This document shows positions 17,295-29,147 of a stretch of 64,000 nucleotides of DNA, piece by piece (within the stretch, counting starts at the first letter, position 1; each line of letters starts with the position of its first letter). The notes below the pieces were generated by a model that did no database searches, had not been told where the DNA came from, and saw only the letters and a list, made by a program, of their open reading frames with translations. The DNA lies in NCBI GenBank assembly GCA_037074705.1, contig CM073590.1, positions 46,350,395 through 46,414,394 of the forward strand, given 5' to 3'. The translations under genes and the position numbers were made by a program. Source of the stretch: Zhengitettix transpicula (taxonomy: Eukaryota; Arthropoda; Insecta; Orthoptera; Tetrigidae).

Positions 17295-18249
17295 CTGAAG
17301 TCAGCAGTGATAGTTTTTTACATCATGTTCCGAGAACCCTTTGCTAATATTTAGGCAAATTAGGTATGCGATCTTCAATTTCATCCTGATTATCTTTGAA
17401 ATCTTGTTTGGTTTCCTTTGGCTTCTTAAACATTTTGCTCTGCAGTTAAATAATATTTTTGAATATAATCCTCTATTTATGGTTGTCTTTATATATGCAG
17501 AAGTAATTATTAGATATCTCCTACATCTTGTATTTACACGCTCTATAAGATAAAAATTTGCATTTATTCCTGAATGCAACAAGCAATACAACTTTGGTTC
17601 AAAAATCACATTCAGTAATTATTGACTGAAATAAAATAACTCGTCCCTTTACAAGTTACCTAACGAGTAAAGTACTTTTCTCGTAGTATTCAATTTCGAA
17701 TATTCACTTGCCTGTCTACATTTATGATGTTATAGGTATTTATGGTACGTATCTTTAAATTAATTTCCAATATTATGTAATATGTAACAACCCGTCGTTT
17801 TGCGAGTCTCGAACTGAACGATTTATGAACAGCTCGCAATTTTGTAAACATATCGATTGATCCTATAACTGCATGTTTCAAGATAACTAGAATCTAACCA
17901 CATGTAGGCAGCTTCAATTATAACCCCGAAACTTCTAAGCGTTGAGTTTGAAAATTCTAATGATATTAGTTACGTATGACGTTTGAATTTGAAAGCTATA
18001 AGGAAATACCTCAGTCTGAATAAATGTATGCAGATACAAATGCTTCTGCTGAGTTTCGCAAGGGACGATATAGATTTTTCTTTCACGCCCATTCGAACCC
18101 AAACAGTGGCTTCGAGGAATACTGAAATGTCGCCCCTACAAAAGAGTCGCCAAGCAAAACCAAAAGCTTATTTTCCTGTGGAATGTAACTTTCACCAACT
18201 GTTTTTTTTGTCACAATCGTCAGATTTACTGTTTTTTCGCAAAAAAAAT

Positions 18250-18331
18250 ATGGCTGCCACTAGCCTTAAAAGTTATTTGTTCTCAAAATACGACCTGGAA
18301 AACACCTCTGGTATGTCTCAATCTGTCATCG
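18250..18331 (+). CDS. Candidate first coding exon of an unidentified gene
   Basis: ATGGCTGCC in a good initiation context (AAAATATGGCTGCC) opens MAATSLKSYLFSKYDLENTS, then a donor-like GTATGTCT (18311) or GTATGTGT (18332). The frame is open from 17983. It lies head to head with the minus-strand exons ending near 17294-17881, so a shared bidirectional promoter is possible. No downstream exon could be joined; it may lie far away beyond the repeat block. Not recognised. Confidence 0.35.
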
Positions 18332-18332
18332 G

Positions 18333-19800
18333 TATGTGTTAACTAATGCGTTCACTCAAATACTGTTTCGATTTATAAGAACATAAGTTTTTGGTTCTCT
18401 ACAAGCAATGTGTTTACGTTAAGTTGTATGCGGAATTACTCTATGAGATTAAGAGTGTAATTATTATTTCATTATCTATTAATTCTGACCTTGAAAATAT
18501 ATTTTTTTCTTATTCAATTGTAATATTTTTTTATACTGCTACGTATATAGTGTGAAAAAATTATTACGCAACTTGCATCATAAGAGCAATCAGAAGAATT
18601 GCAAAACTCGTGAGAAGAATAAGCATGTTTGTAGAAGTGAAATTTTTTTTCCCGTTGTTTTTCTCATTTTTTTATGTTCTCTATCCCGTGGGCGATTGTT
18701 TTACTGCCAACCTGACAAATAAAAAATAATATTCACTAATAATAATAACAATAAAATCATATACCGTAGATCCTGTAAAGAAGCTTAGCTTCAAGGATGT
18801 GGACGAGTCAGGGTGTACATTTATTTCATTAGTAAGTACTATGCTAATACTATCAATTAATAATGACTAATACTATTCTATAACATGAATTTATGAATAG
18901 CTCATGCTTGCTATTTACAGTCATATAATAATAGTACACGTTTATTTATGTCAACTTGAAAATCGCGTGGGTGTGGGAGAGGCTGGGCGGGGGTAGAAAA
19001 TTTCAAACGTGGTAACCGGTCAATATTTGCACCGAATAAATATTTTTATGGGTCAATGAGATCCATAGTATTTCTCTAAATATTGTCTGAATACAATTTA
19101 AACTCCTTACATAAAAATAACAATAAAAAACAACCGACATTACATTAAAATCTAGTGTTATGGATATATGACTACTCTGGAAACGCCAGGCTCCCAGCAA
19201 GTACTTTATAAAAGGTGCAACCTATCTGGTAAAAAGATTTCTCAAGATTAACTTAAGGCCATAATTTCTGACCTAGTTTTGTTATGATTCGTAAACCTTC
19301 TAACTTATTACTATTTTATAGATATTATTTATTCACAATGCTAAATACCCTAGAAGGTTCGATTTAAAGTTTTATTTATTCCTAGTATAGTCAATGGAAT
19401 AAACTACTTCTTCATCATATCTTGAATATGCAACTCCATGATAACATGACCAAGAGTTCTCGACTGTATTTGTTATGTTCTATTTTCTCATTGTCTGTCT
19501 TTCTATTTAAAATCAACGTAAATATGTTTTTATTGAAAACATTCGTCGAATAAAACAAAAGTGATACGTTCTCTGCGAGACACCTACGGAGAGGAGTGCG
19601 TATTTCTACGGCGCCGACAGCGGTATTTGTAGGAACGTGCTTGAATTTCTTCTACCATGCCTATGGAAATGGTTTTCAACTGCTTTCATCTACTTAACTC
19701 TTACTCTATGCGGCGTCCGAGCGCTCTCTCCCGCTAGTATTTTGATTCTCACAGGACGTATCGGTCTGTTTTGAGAGATTTACGTTGCAGGGTCGCATAA
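18333..19800. other. Intergenic or intronic sequence
   Basis: Mostly AT-rich. A more balanced block at 19560-19800 (TACGGCGCCGACAGCGG, GCGGCGTCCGAGCGC) precedes the repeat family at 19801 and may be part of it or an old insertion. No gene seen. Confidence 0.4.
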
Positions 19801-20240
19801 CTAGGCTTTACGGTAAGAATTGTCCACTATTCCTATTGAAATAGTCGGTCAGATGCCTCCTAAACCGGTCAAGCCACGAAGAAGGGAATTCTACGTCCCC
19901 ACAGAAAAACATTCTCCCGCCATCGGAAGGGCTTAGGACAACTATCCAATGCCCGAACTACCTAATACAGGTTTTTCAAGAGTTTTCCCTGCATCACTTT
20001 TAGGTGAATTGAAGGGTAGAATCCTTAAACTATAGACTTGGGGCCCTAGTTAACCCTTGGCCACCTTCCTCTTCCTTTCCGCTTTCCCCATTTAAGTACC
20101 TTTCCTTATGTGGATTACGCTATATATAGCCTGTCTACACTTTCTTATTTTTCTACTCTTCCTCGTTCCCACTTTCAAATCCCCAATTAAAAGTGAGTCG
20201 CCATCACGTGGTTTACCCTCATGTAGCCCGTTACTATAAA
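19801..20240 (-). mobile_element. Interspersed repeat family, copy 1
   Basis: In reverse complement this matches the repeats at 40151-40815. Shared segments include GTAACGGGCTACATGAGGGT, AAACCACGTGATGGCGACT, CTATAGTTTAAGGATT, ACCTGTATTAGGTAGTTCGG and CCTATTGAAATAG. It is a non-autonomous repeat of about 440 bp with no coding capacity. Confidence 0.7.
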
Positions 20241-20394
20241 AAAATTAACTATATCATCCTAAATTTGTACAATATTGGTATTCGAACTCAATGCGAAAAT
20301 CATAAAGTTACTTATTTACGTATTTTTCATCCTGATTCTTCCTAACTCGAGCATCGTGCGTACTTTACCCATCTTTTGTAACATAACGCTGTTG

Positions 20395-20650
20395 AATATA
20401 ACCATGAGGCTGAGTTATAATTAATAATTTGACTGTAAGAAATGTCCACTGCCCCCATAGAGAAGTTGGTCTGCTGCCTCCAAATCTGGCCAAGGCATGT
20501 AGTCCCTACAGAAAGCCACTGGAATAACATGGGACAAGTACCGAGGGCCAAAACTAACAGATGAAAATTTCTGTCGAGTTATCCCTACATGGCAAACTAG
20601 GGAAATTTGACTGGGACCCTTAATCCATAGTCAGATATACACTTATATAT
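20395..20650 (-). mobile_element. Interspersed repeat family, copy 2 (partial)
   Basis: The sequence TGTAAGAAATGTCCACTG, AAGTTGGTCTGCTGCCTCC and GCCAAGGCATG aligns to copy 1 (GGTAAGAATTGTCCACTATT, TCGGTCAGATGCCTCC). It lacks the terminal GTCGCCATCACGTGG part. Confidence 0.55.
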
Positions 20651-21240
20651 ATATTTTTTCCTTTCTGCACCCCACCTTTCTATTCCATTTTATTGGAAAA
20701 TTTGCACAACGTTAATTACCCTGCATAGTCTCAGACGATAATAATAAAGTTATATTTGTGTAGACGATTTCCTATTAACTGTTAAAATTGTGCTAATCAC
20801 TGTGAGGACAATTATTTACATTGTATTTTATCAATTTCAAAAATTAATAGAAATGTATCACCAAGGTTCTGTGAAACCGACTGAATTACTGAAAACAATT
20901 TCGGATATACACCATACAGTTTATCAAGCCAACCTTCATGTTTAAATACTTAGAAATAATTGAAACTTATTTCTACACCTTACAAATCCCGAATAAAATA
21001 AACGACATAAGCAATTGAGAACTTCTTTATAAAACGTTGTGACGTTTGATTAACTTAAGAGTCAAAAAGGAATATATGTACCACTGTTGCAACGTACCAA
21101 CCGTATTTATGTAGATATTCGTATCTTGACGATGGACCTTGGTTAACTGTATCTTGTGTCGTACCTGTAAGGTCTACAGAGGCAAACAGTAGGGCATCAT
21201 TTACTCTGACCTGATTAACTCAAGTCAAGAATAGATAGCA

Positions 21241-21355
21241 GGACATTTTATCAACTACATTTTGGACGTTGTAAACAAACAAACAAGAGTGCGTGTTCGT
21301 GTTTTGTTTGCTTTTTGTTTACCATCTCCAAAATGAAGTGGACGATAAAATGTCC
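21241..21355. repeat. Fold-back element of about 115 bp
   Basis: The left arm GGACATTTTATC...ACATTTTGGACGTTGTAAAC is the near reverse complement of the right arm GTTTACCATCTCCAAAATG...GATAAAATGTCC. The loop is short and contains AGAGTGCGTGTTCGTG. It abuts the TA tract where the first LTR starts. It resembles a MITE. Confidence 0.6.
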
Positions 21356-21364
21356 AATATATAT

Positions 21365-22679
21365 TGTAATAACCAGCTATCACTCCTATCTCCGTCCACT
21401 GTTGTGGTAGCCAAATTGTAATAAACATATAAATGGCTAATGGTTGTGGCTAAATAAAAGAATTCATTTGAAAACAATTAATCAAATTTTATTCATGAAG
21501 TTAAAACACATATAATATTTGGCACAATAATATTTGGAATCTCAGGGTCTTTATTTGGGTTTGATAATGGGTGAATTGAATTTACAATCATTTATAATTA
21601 CATTTAGCCTTCATTGAAGTTAATTCGTCTATCCTCGACGAATTTTGTTGCAGACGAAATAAGATTACAGATTGAATTTAAATTAACCAACTAAACAATT
21701 AAAGAAATGAATAATTAAAGAAAAGAAATAATTGAAGAACGATCCGACGTATCTTTTAAAAGTGGTTTACAATAAATTTTAGAGTTTTCTACTTACGGCC
21801 GCCAATTTTGGGTTTTCTGTGCACACGATTTTGGGGATATCACTGATTCTACTTTTCTAAATTTGAACACTCGGTAGCTGCTCTGGATTAACTCTGCTAT
21901 TCTGAAACCTGGATTGTCTCATCAGCTAGTTTCGGACGTCGGTCTCCTGGAGGTCTCTCGATGTTAAGATTAGTTCAGTTTGTGGAGCAAACTTCTGCTT
22001 CCAAACTGTGATTTTATAAGTCTCTCGGTCAAACTGTTTATTGGCGTTTTATTTAAACTATTATATCTCGCTGTTGGACTCTACCGTTTCGCTTCTCGCC
22101 GTTGACTGCCAAAACTTTTTATACTGCAATTTTTCTGGATGGATATCTGTCCGCATCTCTGTCTGCCGTCCAACTAACTTCGTCTCTCCTCGTTGACTGT
22201 CCCGATACGCTTCTCCTCGTTGACTGTCTCCCTTCCGTGCTATACCACAACTCTCATTACAATAGGCGACTCTTCTATTTATATCATCTTCCTCCCTTGT
22301 CTTTCACTTGCGTCGCCACGGCGCAGTGACAGCAACCGATTCCTCTAATTTTCGTTCCGGCCGCCTTTGGAACTCGACAATCGCATAGTCCCACTCCGTC
22401 CACTAGCTTACGGCTTCCTCTCTTTTGTCCAACGTCCTTTTCAGGTCATTCGTTAGAGACAGTAGCCTGCTCTAACATGGCCCCTTTGTGACCATCTGCG
22501 TAACTAATTCGACTCGCCGTTTCCCAAATCAATGGGCTGCTGGACCCTCATCATCCCCTGTCTCTCATTGCAGCTGCAGCAATCACTCAGGACCACCCGA
22601 GTCGCCCTTTATCCTTTCTCGCACGTCTCTCCACGACACGTGCGCCGTCTCCAATAATATAATGCATTGTATTATTACA
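21365..22679 (-). mobile_element. Solo LTR, gypsy-like family (L1)
   Basis: It starts TGTAATAACCAGC after ATATAT and ends GTATTATTACA before ATATAT. It contains CTCAGGGTCTTTATTTGG, the reverse complement of the CAG.GAAGACCCTGAG block shared by plus-oriented LTRs, so it lies on the minus strand. Short frames inside are chance. Confidence 0.65.
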
Positions 22680-22685
22680 ATATAT

Positions 22686-23342
22686 TGTAATGATTAGACT
22701 TATTACTAAATATAAAAAAACTTTATTACATGAAAATACAAAAATACATAAAAAAATATTATTGGGCGCCAGCAGATATACATTGGTCTGTAAAAAAATT
22801 ATTATTAGCTCCGGCTTTATTATAAAATCCTACTTCTCATTAGGGTAATGTGGGCGACTCGGTAGGTATTCAAGAACAGAACCTATTTCCGTACTGTGTA
22901 AAAAAAATTCAACTTTTGAAGGCACTTTACAGAAATGGTGATCCTTACTATAACTTGTGGCGTCAGCCGACTTGCAGTGGATCACTGGTCTTGTAGTAAG
23001 CAGCACACGATCTCCTTCTTCGACCTCCCCGCGATGGACGTCTCTCCAAAAACTTTTGTTGGCTACCGCTCGCCAAATTTTCCACCCTCTCGCCTCTCTC
23101 ACTCCACTTTCAGTCCTCCATCTGTCGGCCTGCCTGCCTCTCCCTACTTTCACCCGGGTTTGGAGTATATATTCGTACTCCGACCCCCAAACGTTGCAAA
23201 AAAAGGGACGCGTAACCGCGGCTTCTTGGGGGCCCTCGGACGCACGTGGCCGTTTAATTTATTCCTTCTCAGGCCCGCGGACACAAGGGCGGCCACTTAC
23301 CGATGTTATTCACTACAATTGCCCTAAATATTGGCAGTTCAC
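22686..23342 (-). mobile_element. Solo LTR fragment (L2)
   Basis: It starts TGTAATGATTAGACTTATTAC only 6 bp after L1. It contains a CTCGCCAAATTTTCCACCCT block similar to the CGTTCGCCAAACC region of L8. It lacks the usual ATTACA terminus and runs into a (TA)n tract at 23357-23392. Confidence 0.5.
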
Positions 23343-23350
23343 ACTTTTCA

Positions 23351-23392
<42 letters not shown>

Positions 23393-23395
<3 letters not shown>

Positions 23396-23598
23396 AATAA
23401 TCAACAATTAGGGTTATTTAAATTTAAAGAATTTACCTCACGTTGTGGTGACATTTAATGTAATAATCAACAAGTAGGGCTTGGAACAGAGCCCGCCGTT
23501 TATTGTTGCTTTGCTCGCTCTCCCCGCTATAATTCAAATTGTTCGCTAACAATTTAAATTATTTAAAACAATTAATGGCTTAATTAATTGGCATTACA
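23393..23598 (-). mobile_element. Short LTR derivative (L3)
   Basis: Bounded by TGTAATAATCAACAATTAGG and GGCATTACA inside TA tracts. It contains CTCACGTTGTGGTG, which parallels the CCAACGTGAGG-type region of other copies. At 206 bp it is heavily deleted. Confidence 0.5.
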
Positions 23599-23616
23599 AT
23601 ATATATATGTATATAT

Positions 23617-24588
23617 TGTCATAATTAAAAGACAATTATTGAATTGATGAATTGCCTCACGTTGGTGAAGCCAAAATGTAATAAACAACAAATAATTAAA
23701 AGATTTAAATGGTAATGAATTCAATATTAACCAAATTTAAGCAATTGATTAATGGATTAGTTTTATTTAAATTTAAATGAAAAGAATTCAAAATAATTTA
23801 CCAAATTTTTAAACTTTACAAAACAATTAATTTATTCCAAGTATAAAATAACAGCATTTCTTGACGTAATTATTTACAATTGAGTTCTTGCTATTTTACA
23901 AATTTTATCAACTCTCATCTCAGGGTCGTTTATTTGGGTCTTCTAAATAAAGAACCAACCTTTTTTACATTTAAATTAAACAATCAAATTTTTTACATTA
24001 GAATAAAATACAATAAACTAAACGTGAAAACGATTTGATCCTTATTTAACGTTTAAAAATCCTTTATTAAATTTCTTTCTACTTACAGTCTCTGCTAGTA
24101 CCAGGCTTTCGTTTTGGGTTCAGATGAATTTTACTCTTTTCACATTAAACAGGCCATAATTTCACTGAATTTAAATTGATTATAAAACACTGTCCAAACT
24201 TCGGTATCTCTCAACTGGAACGATTTCTCCGTACAGCTCCTGTGATCCTCCGCAATAAGTCTCTTTCTCACCGGCAAATATGGTATTTCTCGTTCTAACT
24301 ATGGGTCAGCCAGATTGTTATCAAACTCTTTCTCGACGAATTTATGTATCCAATACTGTTACTGAATTAATTTACTGCCCGCAACGTTTACTTATTCAAG
24401 TTTCTTCCCGCGACTTTTCTTGATGAATCTCTGCCCGCAACTGCCGCCGTTAAAGTCCGGTTTTAAATTTCCTGCTGCCGACAAAGGCACGACCGTGTTT
24501 ACCCTTTGTTGTTTTACATTTTCGACGCTAACAATCAACCACAAATTTCCAATTATCAAATCACTAATGGACTCTAATTAGTATTACA
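23617..24588 (-). mobile_element. Solo LTR (L4)
   Basis: It starts TGTCATAATTAAAAG and ends TAGTATTACA. It contains CTCAGGGTCGTTTATTTGGG (minus orientation) and CCTCACGTTGGTGAAGCC near the start. It is flanked on both sides by TA-rich linkers. Confidence 0.6.
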
Positions 24589-25867
24589 TAATACATATAT
24601 ATTGTAATGCCAATTAATTAGGACATTAATTGGTTTTAATAAAATTTAATTGTAGCGGCAGGAATTCCCAAAGCGACAATGGAGCCAGGCTCTGTCACTT
24701 TGTTGGAAAGTCAAAAATGGCGTATGCGCGCTCAAACTCTAAAATACTACGATAGTTGAGTTGGTGACGGGACATTTCGGAGGACGGAACAAATAAGTCT
24801 AGAGCAGAGACTAGCCGTTCTTTAATGTAGCATTAAACAAAGTGGTGAATTTAAGACAAAGTAAAAACATTCACGGAAATATTATCCCGTAAATATCGCG
24901 AAGTTAGCAGATTTTACGCTTATCAGCAGCCAGGAAAGGTGTGCAGTTTGTACGTCTGTAGCCAGCCAGGAATAGTAAAGTTGCAGTTTAAGTCCCAAGC
25001 GGTAAAAAGACTAGCAAATCTATGAGTCACAGGATTCATTTAAGGCAAGTGGTCACCAGATAGCTGACAATAAAAAGGAGGATCATCCGAGTTCCTGGGA
25101 GCCTACCAAGGTTGACTTAAAGAGTGTAAAATCTGTGAGCCAATATTAGAATCAGTGTAAAAATTTTGCTATAGTGAACTTCCGAAAACAAAAAGGAATG
25201 CTGGAACCACCTGGACAGATGTAACAAAATACAAAATAATGATTTATGTAAACGTAATTAAAGGATAGAAGTCAGATTTCGTTCTATTTGTATTGTCAAT
25301 CAGAGTTAATTTCTTTTCTTTACATTTCGTCCTATCGACATATTGTCTGGGTGAATTATAAACTGTGTGTTAATTAGTTTTTAAAACAACTAGTTGTGTC
25401 CATTATTAAACACAGTGAAGACCCTGAGATCTAAAATTTTAAATTGTAACCGTTTTGAGTTATTGCCACAAAATAAATAAATATTTTGTTTGTTAATTGA
25501 TTACCTTTTCATTTAATAAAAAGCCATATATTTAATCATTACATGATGGTGCCCAAACAGGCAAATTTCATTTAATTAACCACTTTCTTTTGATTATTAC
25601 ATAATGGCGGACCAACGTGGGCCACGATTTTTGATAATAGGGCAGAATCATAATTAAAGAACAAAATCTGACTAACCGAGGTATTGGTGCAAAATAGTAT
25701 ATTGATAGGATGTGCATGAAATATTTTGAAATGAATTTTAAGCGTGTGAAAGTTAGAGGGTTATTGAAAAGAAAGAAAAATGATTAATGGTGCATTTGAA
25801 TTAAAGATGATAGCTTAAGGTTAGTTTTTTTAAGTAATTAGTTAGGTTTGGGATTAATTTAGAGAAA

Positions 25868-26023
25868 ATGGATTCTACAGTAAAGATGGCAGGGGAAAGT
25901 GGAAATATGATGATGATAGAGTATTTAAAAGAAATGAGAGAAGATAATAAAAAAATGAGGGAGGATATGAATAAAAATACAGCAGAAAATAATAATAAGT
26001 TGCGTAGTTTAGAGCAGAAGTAA
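25868..26023 (+). pseudogene. Gag N-terminal remnant of the plus-strand element
   Basis: ATG at 25868 opens 51 residues (MDSTVKMAGESGNMMMIEYL...) that match the Gag start of the minus element (GGNSGNMILEYLERMR at about 36215). It ends at TAA 26021-26023. The Glu/Lys-rich coiled-coil coding resumes in another frame at 26040-26276 (VADLKEDINKNIVEFKAEIN). Truncated by a frameshift. Confidence 0.6.
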
Positions 26024-26280
26024 GATAGATGTAGCAGATTTGAATGAAAAAGGGGATAAAAATGTAGCAGATTTGAAGGAAGACATTAACAAAAACATAG
26101 TAGAATTTAAAGCAGAAATAAATGAATCTAAAGTAGAATGTAAAATGAATTGTGAGAGGTTAGCAGCAGAATTAAGAGAATGGAAAAAGGAAAATAATGA
26201 GAGCTCTGATACAACTATTGAGAGTATTAGAGTGGGCAGTGCAGAGGTAAAGTCTGAGTGTAGAAAAAGTAAATAAGCAG

Positions 26281-26870
26281 GATGTAAACATTGAAATAGA
26301 AACATATGAAGTAGCAAATAAAGTGGGGTTATTGGAGGTTAAGTGTGATGAAAATGTTATTGAACTGGAACTGATAGTTATTGAAAATGTTGAAGAGAAT
26401 TTAATTTTGATAAGGCTGATAATGATAAAGGAGAGATTAAAGGTGTTGATGAACAGAAAGATGAAATAGTTGGAAAAATAGGGGAAGCAGTGGCAAATGT
26501 TGATAAAATGGAAAGTTACAAGGGAGTAGAAGAATTGCAGGGAGGAATTGTAAATCAGAATAATACAGAAGAGTTTGTTTACAAATATGAAGTGGGAACA
26601 GCTGATGAGCATGGCAATGAAAACATTGAGAAATATGGAAATAAAGCTGGTGATGATAAAACAGATGGGACTTAAGAATTTAAAACAAGTAATGGAAGTA
26701 TTGATTGCTATTTAATCATAGAATTTGGAAATAAGACTTTAACATTGGCGAATGGAGGAGGGGAAAAAGATGTAAACAAAGAACATCTGATCAGATGTAA
26801 ACAAACAACAGCTGGACAATTTTTGGGGAAAGTAGATCAAGGCATATTTGAGTTCAGAAATACAGGATAG
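26281..26870 (+). pseudogene. Remnant of the acidic coiled-coil 3' reading frame
   Basis: Fragments across frames include MESYKGVEELQGGIVNQ, KYGNKAGDDKTDGT, and a closing VDQGIFEFRNTG then stop. The tail matches VGQGLFEFRDTG plus stop in the minus element near 32340. Two tandem GATGTAAACAAAGAACA-type repeats precede it in both elements. Function unknown. Confidence 0.5.
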
Positions 26871-28027
26871 AAGTTTTAAAATATCTTTTGATCATAAATT
26901 TAAATAAAATTAAGTTAATTAATCATTTAAAAAAATCTTTTTCTTTTTCAATGTAGTTTCATTTATAAGAATTAAGTTAAGAAATGCACAATTAATTAAA
27001 CCGTAAGACATTTTAGAATCTAAACAGTTTTGATATAAAATAAATAACACATTGCACCAATATTTAACGGAAAATTTGTAAATCATTTAATTAATGGTAA
27101 TTAGATTTAAGTTTCTGAGCGAAATCTGACAACATAGGGGAAAATTTTTAAGAAATTTAGTTTTTCGAAGAGAAAAGTCTAGACATTCCATTCTCAAACT
27201 AAATTTGGGGCATAATTTAATGCCAATTAATTAGGAAATTAATTGGTTTTAATAAAATTTAATTGTAGCGGCAGGATTTCTCAAAGCGACAATGGAGCCA
27301 GGCTCTGTCACTTTGTTGGAAAATCAAAAATGGCGTATGCGCGCTCAAACTCTAAAATACTACGATATTTGAGTTGGTGACGGGACATTTCGGAGGACGG
27401 AACAGAGCAGAGACTAGCCGTTCTTTAATGTAGCATTAAACAAAGTGGTGAATTTAAGACAAAGTAAAAACATTCACGGAAATATCCCGTAAATATCGCG
27501 AAGTTAGCAGTTTTTACGCCTATCAGCAGACAGGAAAGGAGTGCAGTTTGTACGTCTGTAGCCAGCTAGGAAAAGTAAAGTTGCAGTTTAAGTCCCAAGC
27601 GGTAAAAAGACTAGCAAATCTATGAGTCACAGGATTCATTTAAGACAAGCGGTCACCAGATAGCTGACAATAAAAAGGAGGATCATCCGAGTTCCTGGGA
27701 GCCTATCAAGGTTGACTTAAAGAGTGTAAAATCTGTGAGCCAATATTAGAATCAGTGTAAAAAATTTGCTATAGTGAACTTCCGTAAACAAAAAGGAATG
27801 CTGGAACCAACTGGACAGATGTAACAAAATACAAAATAATGATTTATGTAAACGTAATTAAAGGATAGAAGTCAGATTTCGTTCTATTTGTATTGTCAAT
27901 CAGAGTTAATTTCTTTTATTTAAATTTCGTCCTATCGACATATTGTCTGGGTGAATTATAAAATGTGTGTTAATTAGTTTTTTAAAACAACTTGTTGTGT
28001 CCATTATTAAACCCAGTGAAGACCCTG

Positions 28028-28038
28028 ATATATATATA

Positions 28039-28085
<47 letters not shown>
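28028..28085. repeat. (TA)n microsatellite between LTRs
   Basis: About 57 bp of TA repeat with a few interruptions. It replaces the last ~170 bp of the 3' LTR and directly precedes the next LTR. Confidence 0.9.
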
Positions 28086-29124
28086 TGAAATAACCAGCTC
28101 AGAAGGACAGGAATTTTGTTGAGTGATTTGAACAAATAAAAAAAATAATGATAAAATGACGGCTTTTAGACAGGGGAAGGACTAATAATTGGGGCGTTTT
28201 GCAACTCTTAGGGCTAATTGGTTGTGACCAACATCTGAACGACGGGATTCTTATTGCATAATTGCACAAGGTTGTTGGACGATGTAATTATATTAAAAGG
28301 AAACGTTTAATTTAATTGATTGAGTGGCTCTCGGAGCGGGAGAACGGCAACATATGGTGTTTGTTTGGCGAAAGTGGAAATGCAAAAACTGTGAAAAACA
28401 AGGGAATATTCTAGAGCCAGGATATAAATAATAGATCAGTTGTACGAGAAAGAGGAGATTGTTAGAATTCAGTAGGGAGAGGAGACGGACTTGTCCATGG
28501 GGAAAGCATTATCATTTCGTGTGGACTGGAGACGTACGTGTCAGCGGGGAGAGATCATAGGATGGTAGGCCAAGCTACATGGCCGAGTGTAATCAGATGG
28601 ACATCAGTCGTCAAAAGTCGGTTGGGAGTTTCATCGTGGAGGTCTGTCTGCCAGCAGAGGTGTTTGAATTCGTCGAGAGGGTGACGTCGTCAAGAGGAGA
28701 CTGTGATAATGTGTGAGCGCAAGCCTGGTGCCTTTTAAGCCTGTATGAAGTGAGTGTGTGGACCAAAGAGCGTGTAAGTTTATTTTTCTGAATTAATAAT
28801 TGTAAATTGCTAATAAAGGGTAAGAAGGTGTCAGAGTTCGGTACTTTCGTTTCATTCGTTTCAAGGATTTCATTTCAATCATTTCATTTCGTTTTTCATT
28901 TATTGTAACTGTATTTATTTAATTGTAACATTTTGTTTCGTTTCCTTATCAACCCAAAAAAGACCTTGAGAGTACCGAGTCCAATTATTTAAAATGTATT
29001 CTAGGTTATAAAATTGTTTTGATTTTATAAAAATCATTATTTGTGTAAATGTAAATTTGTGTTGTAATAAAAAAATTGTAGTTTAAATAGGTACCGTTAT
29101 TTTATTTTATATTTTAGCCATTAC
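28086..29124 (+). mobile_element. Solo LTR, plus orientation (L6)
   Basis: It starts TGAAATAACCAGCTC and ends TTTTAGCCATTACA, with (TA)n on both sides. It shares GTTTGGCGAAAGTGGAAAT, AACTGTGAAAA and GGGAATATTCTAGAG with L8 read in reverse complement. No internal region follows, so it is a solo LTR. Confidence 0.65.
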
Positions 29125-29147
29125 AATATATATATATATATATATAT

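Larger units (their letters stand above)
24603..28028 (+). mobile_element. Gag-type-only LTR retrotransposon derivative
   Basis: The 5' LTR is 24603-25601 (TGTAATGCC ... GATTATTACA). A putative primer-binding region follows (TGGCGGACCAACGTGGG). The 3' LTR starts near 27216 after the purine tract AATTTGGGGCATAAT. The two LTRs are clearly alike (AATTGTAGCGGCAGGA, GTGACGGGACATTTCGGAGG, ATTAAACNCAGTGAAGACCC). The 3' LTR breaks off at 28028 into (TA)n. The internal 1.6 kb has no pol: only a Glu/Lys-rich Gag-like start and a tail frame related to the larger element at 30559-36750. It must be non-autonomous. Confidence 0.85.

Noticed and set aside
17690..17881. Minus-strand frame starting MKHAVIGSIDMFTKLRAV as first exon upstream of 17294
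   Set aside because: Phase and a GC-type donor would fit, but the second half is AT-rich low-complexity and no standard donor exists. Mentioned only as a possibility.
26172..26612. 146-codon minus-strand Ser/Phe-rich frame
   Set aside because: Antisense shadow of the Glu/Lys-rich coiled-coil remnant on the plus strand.
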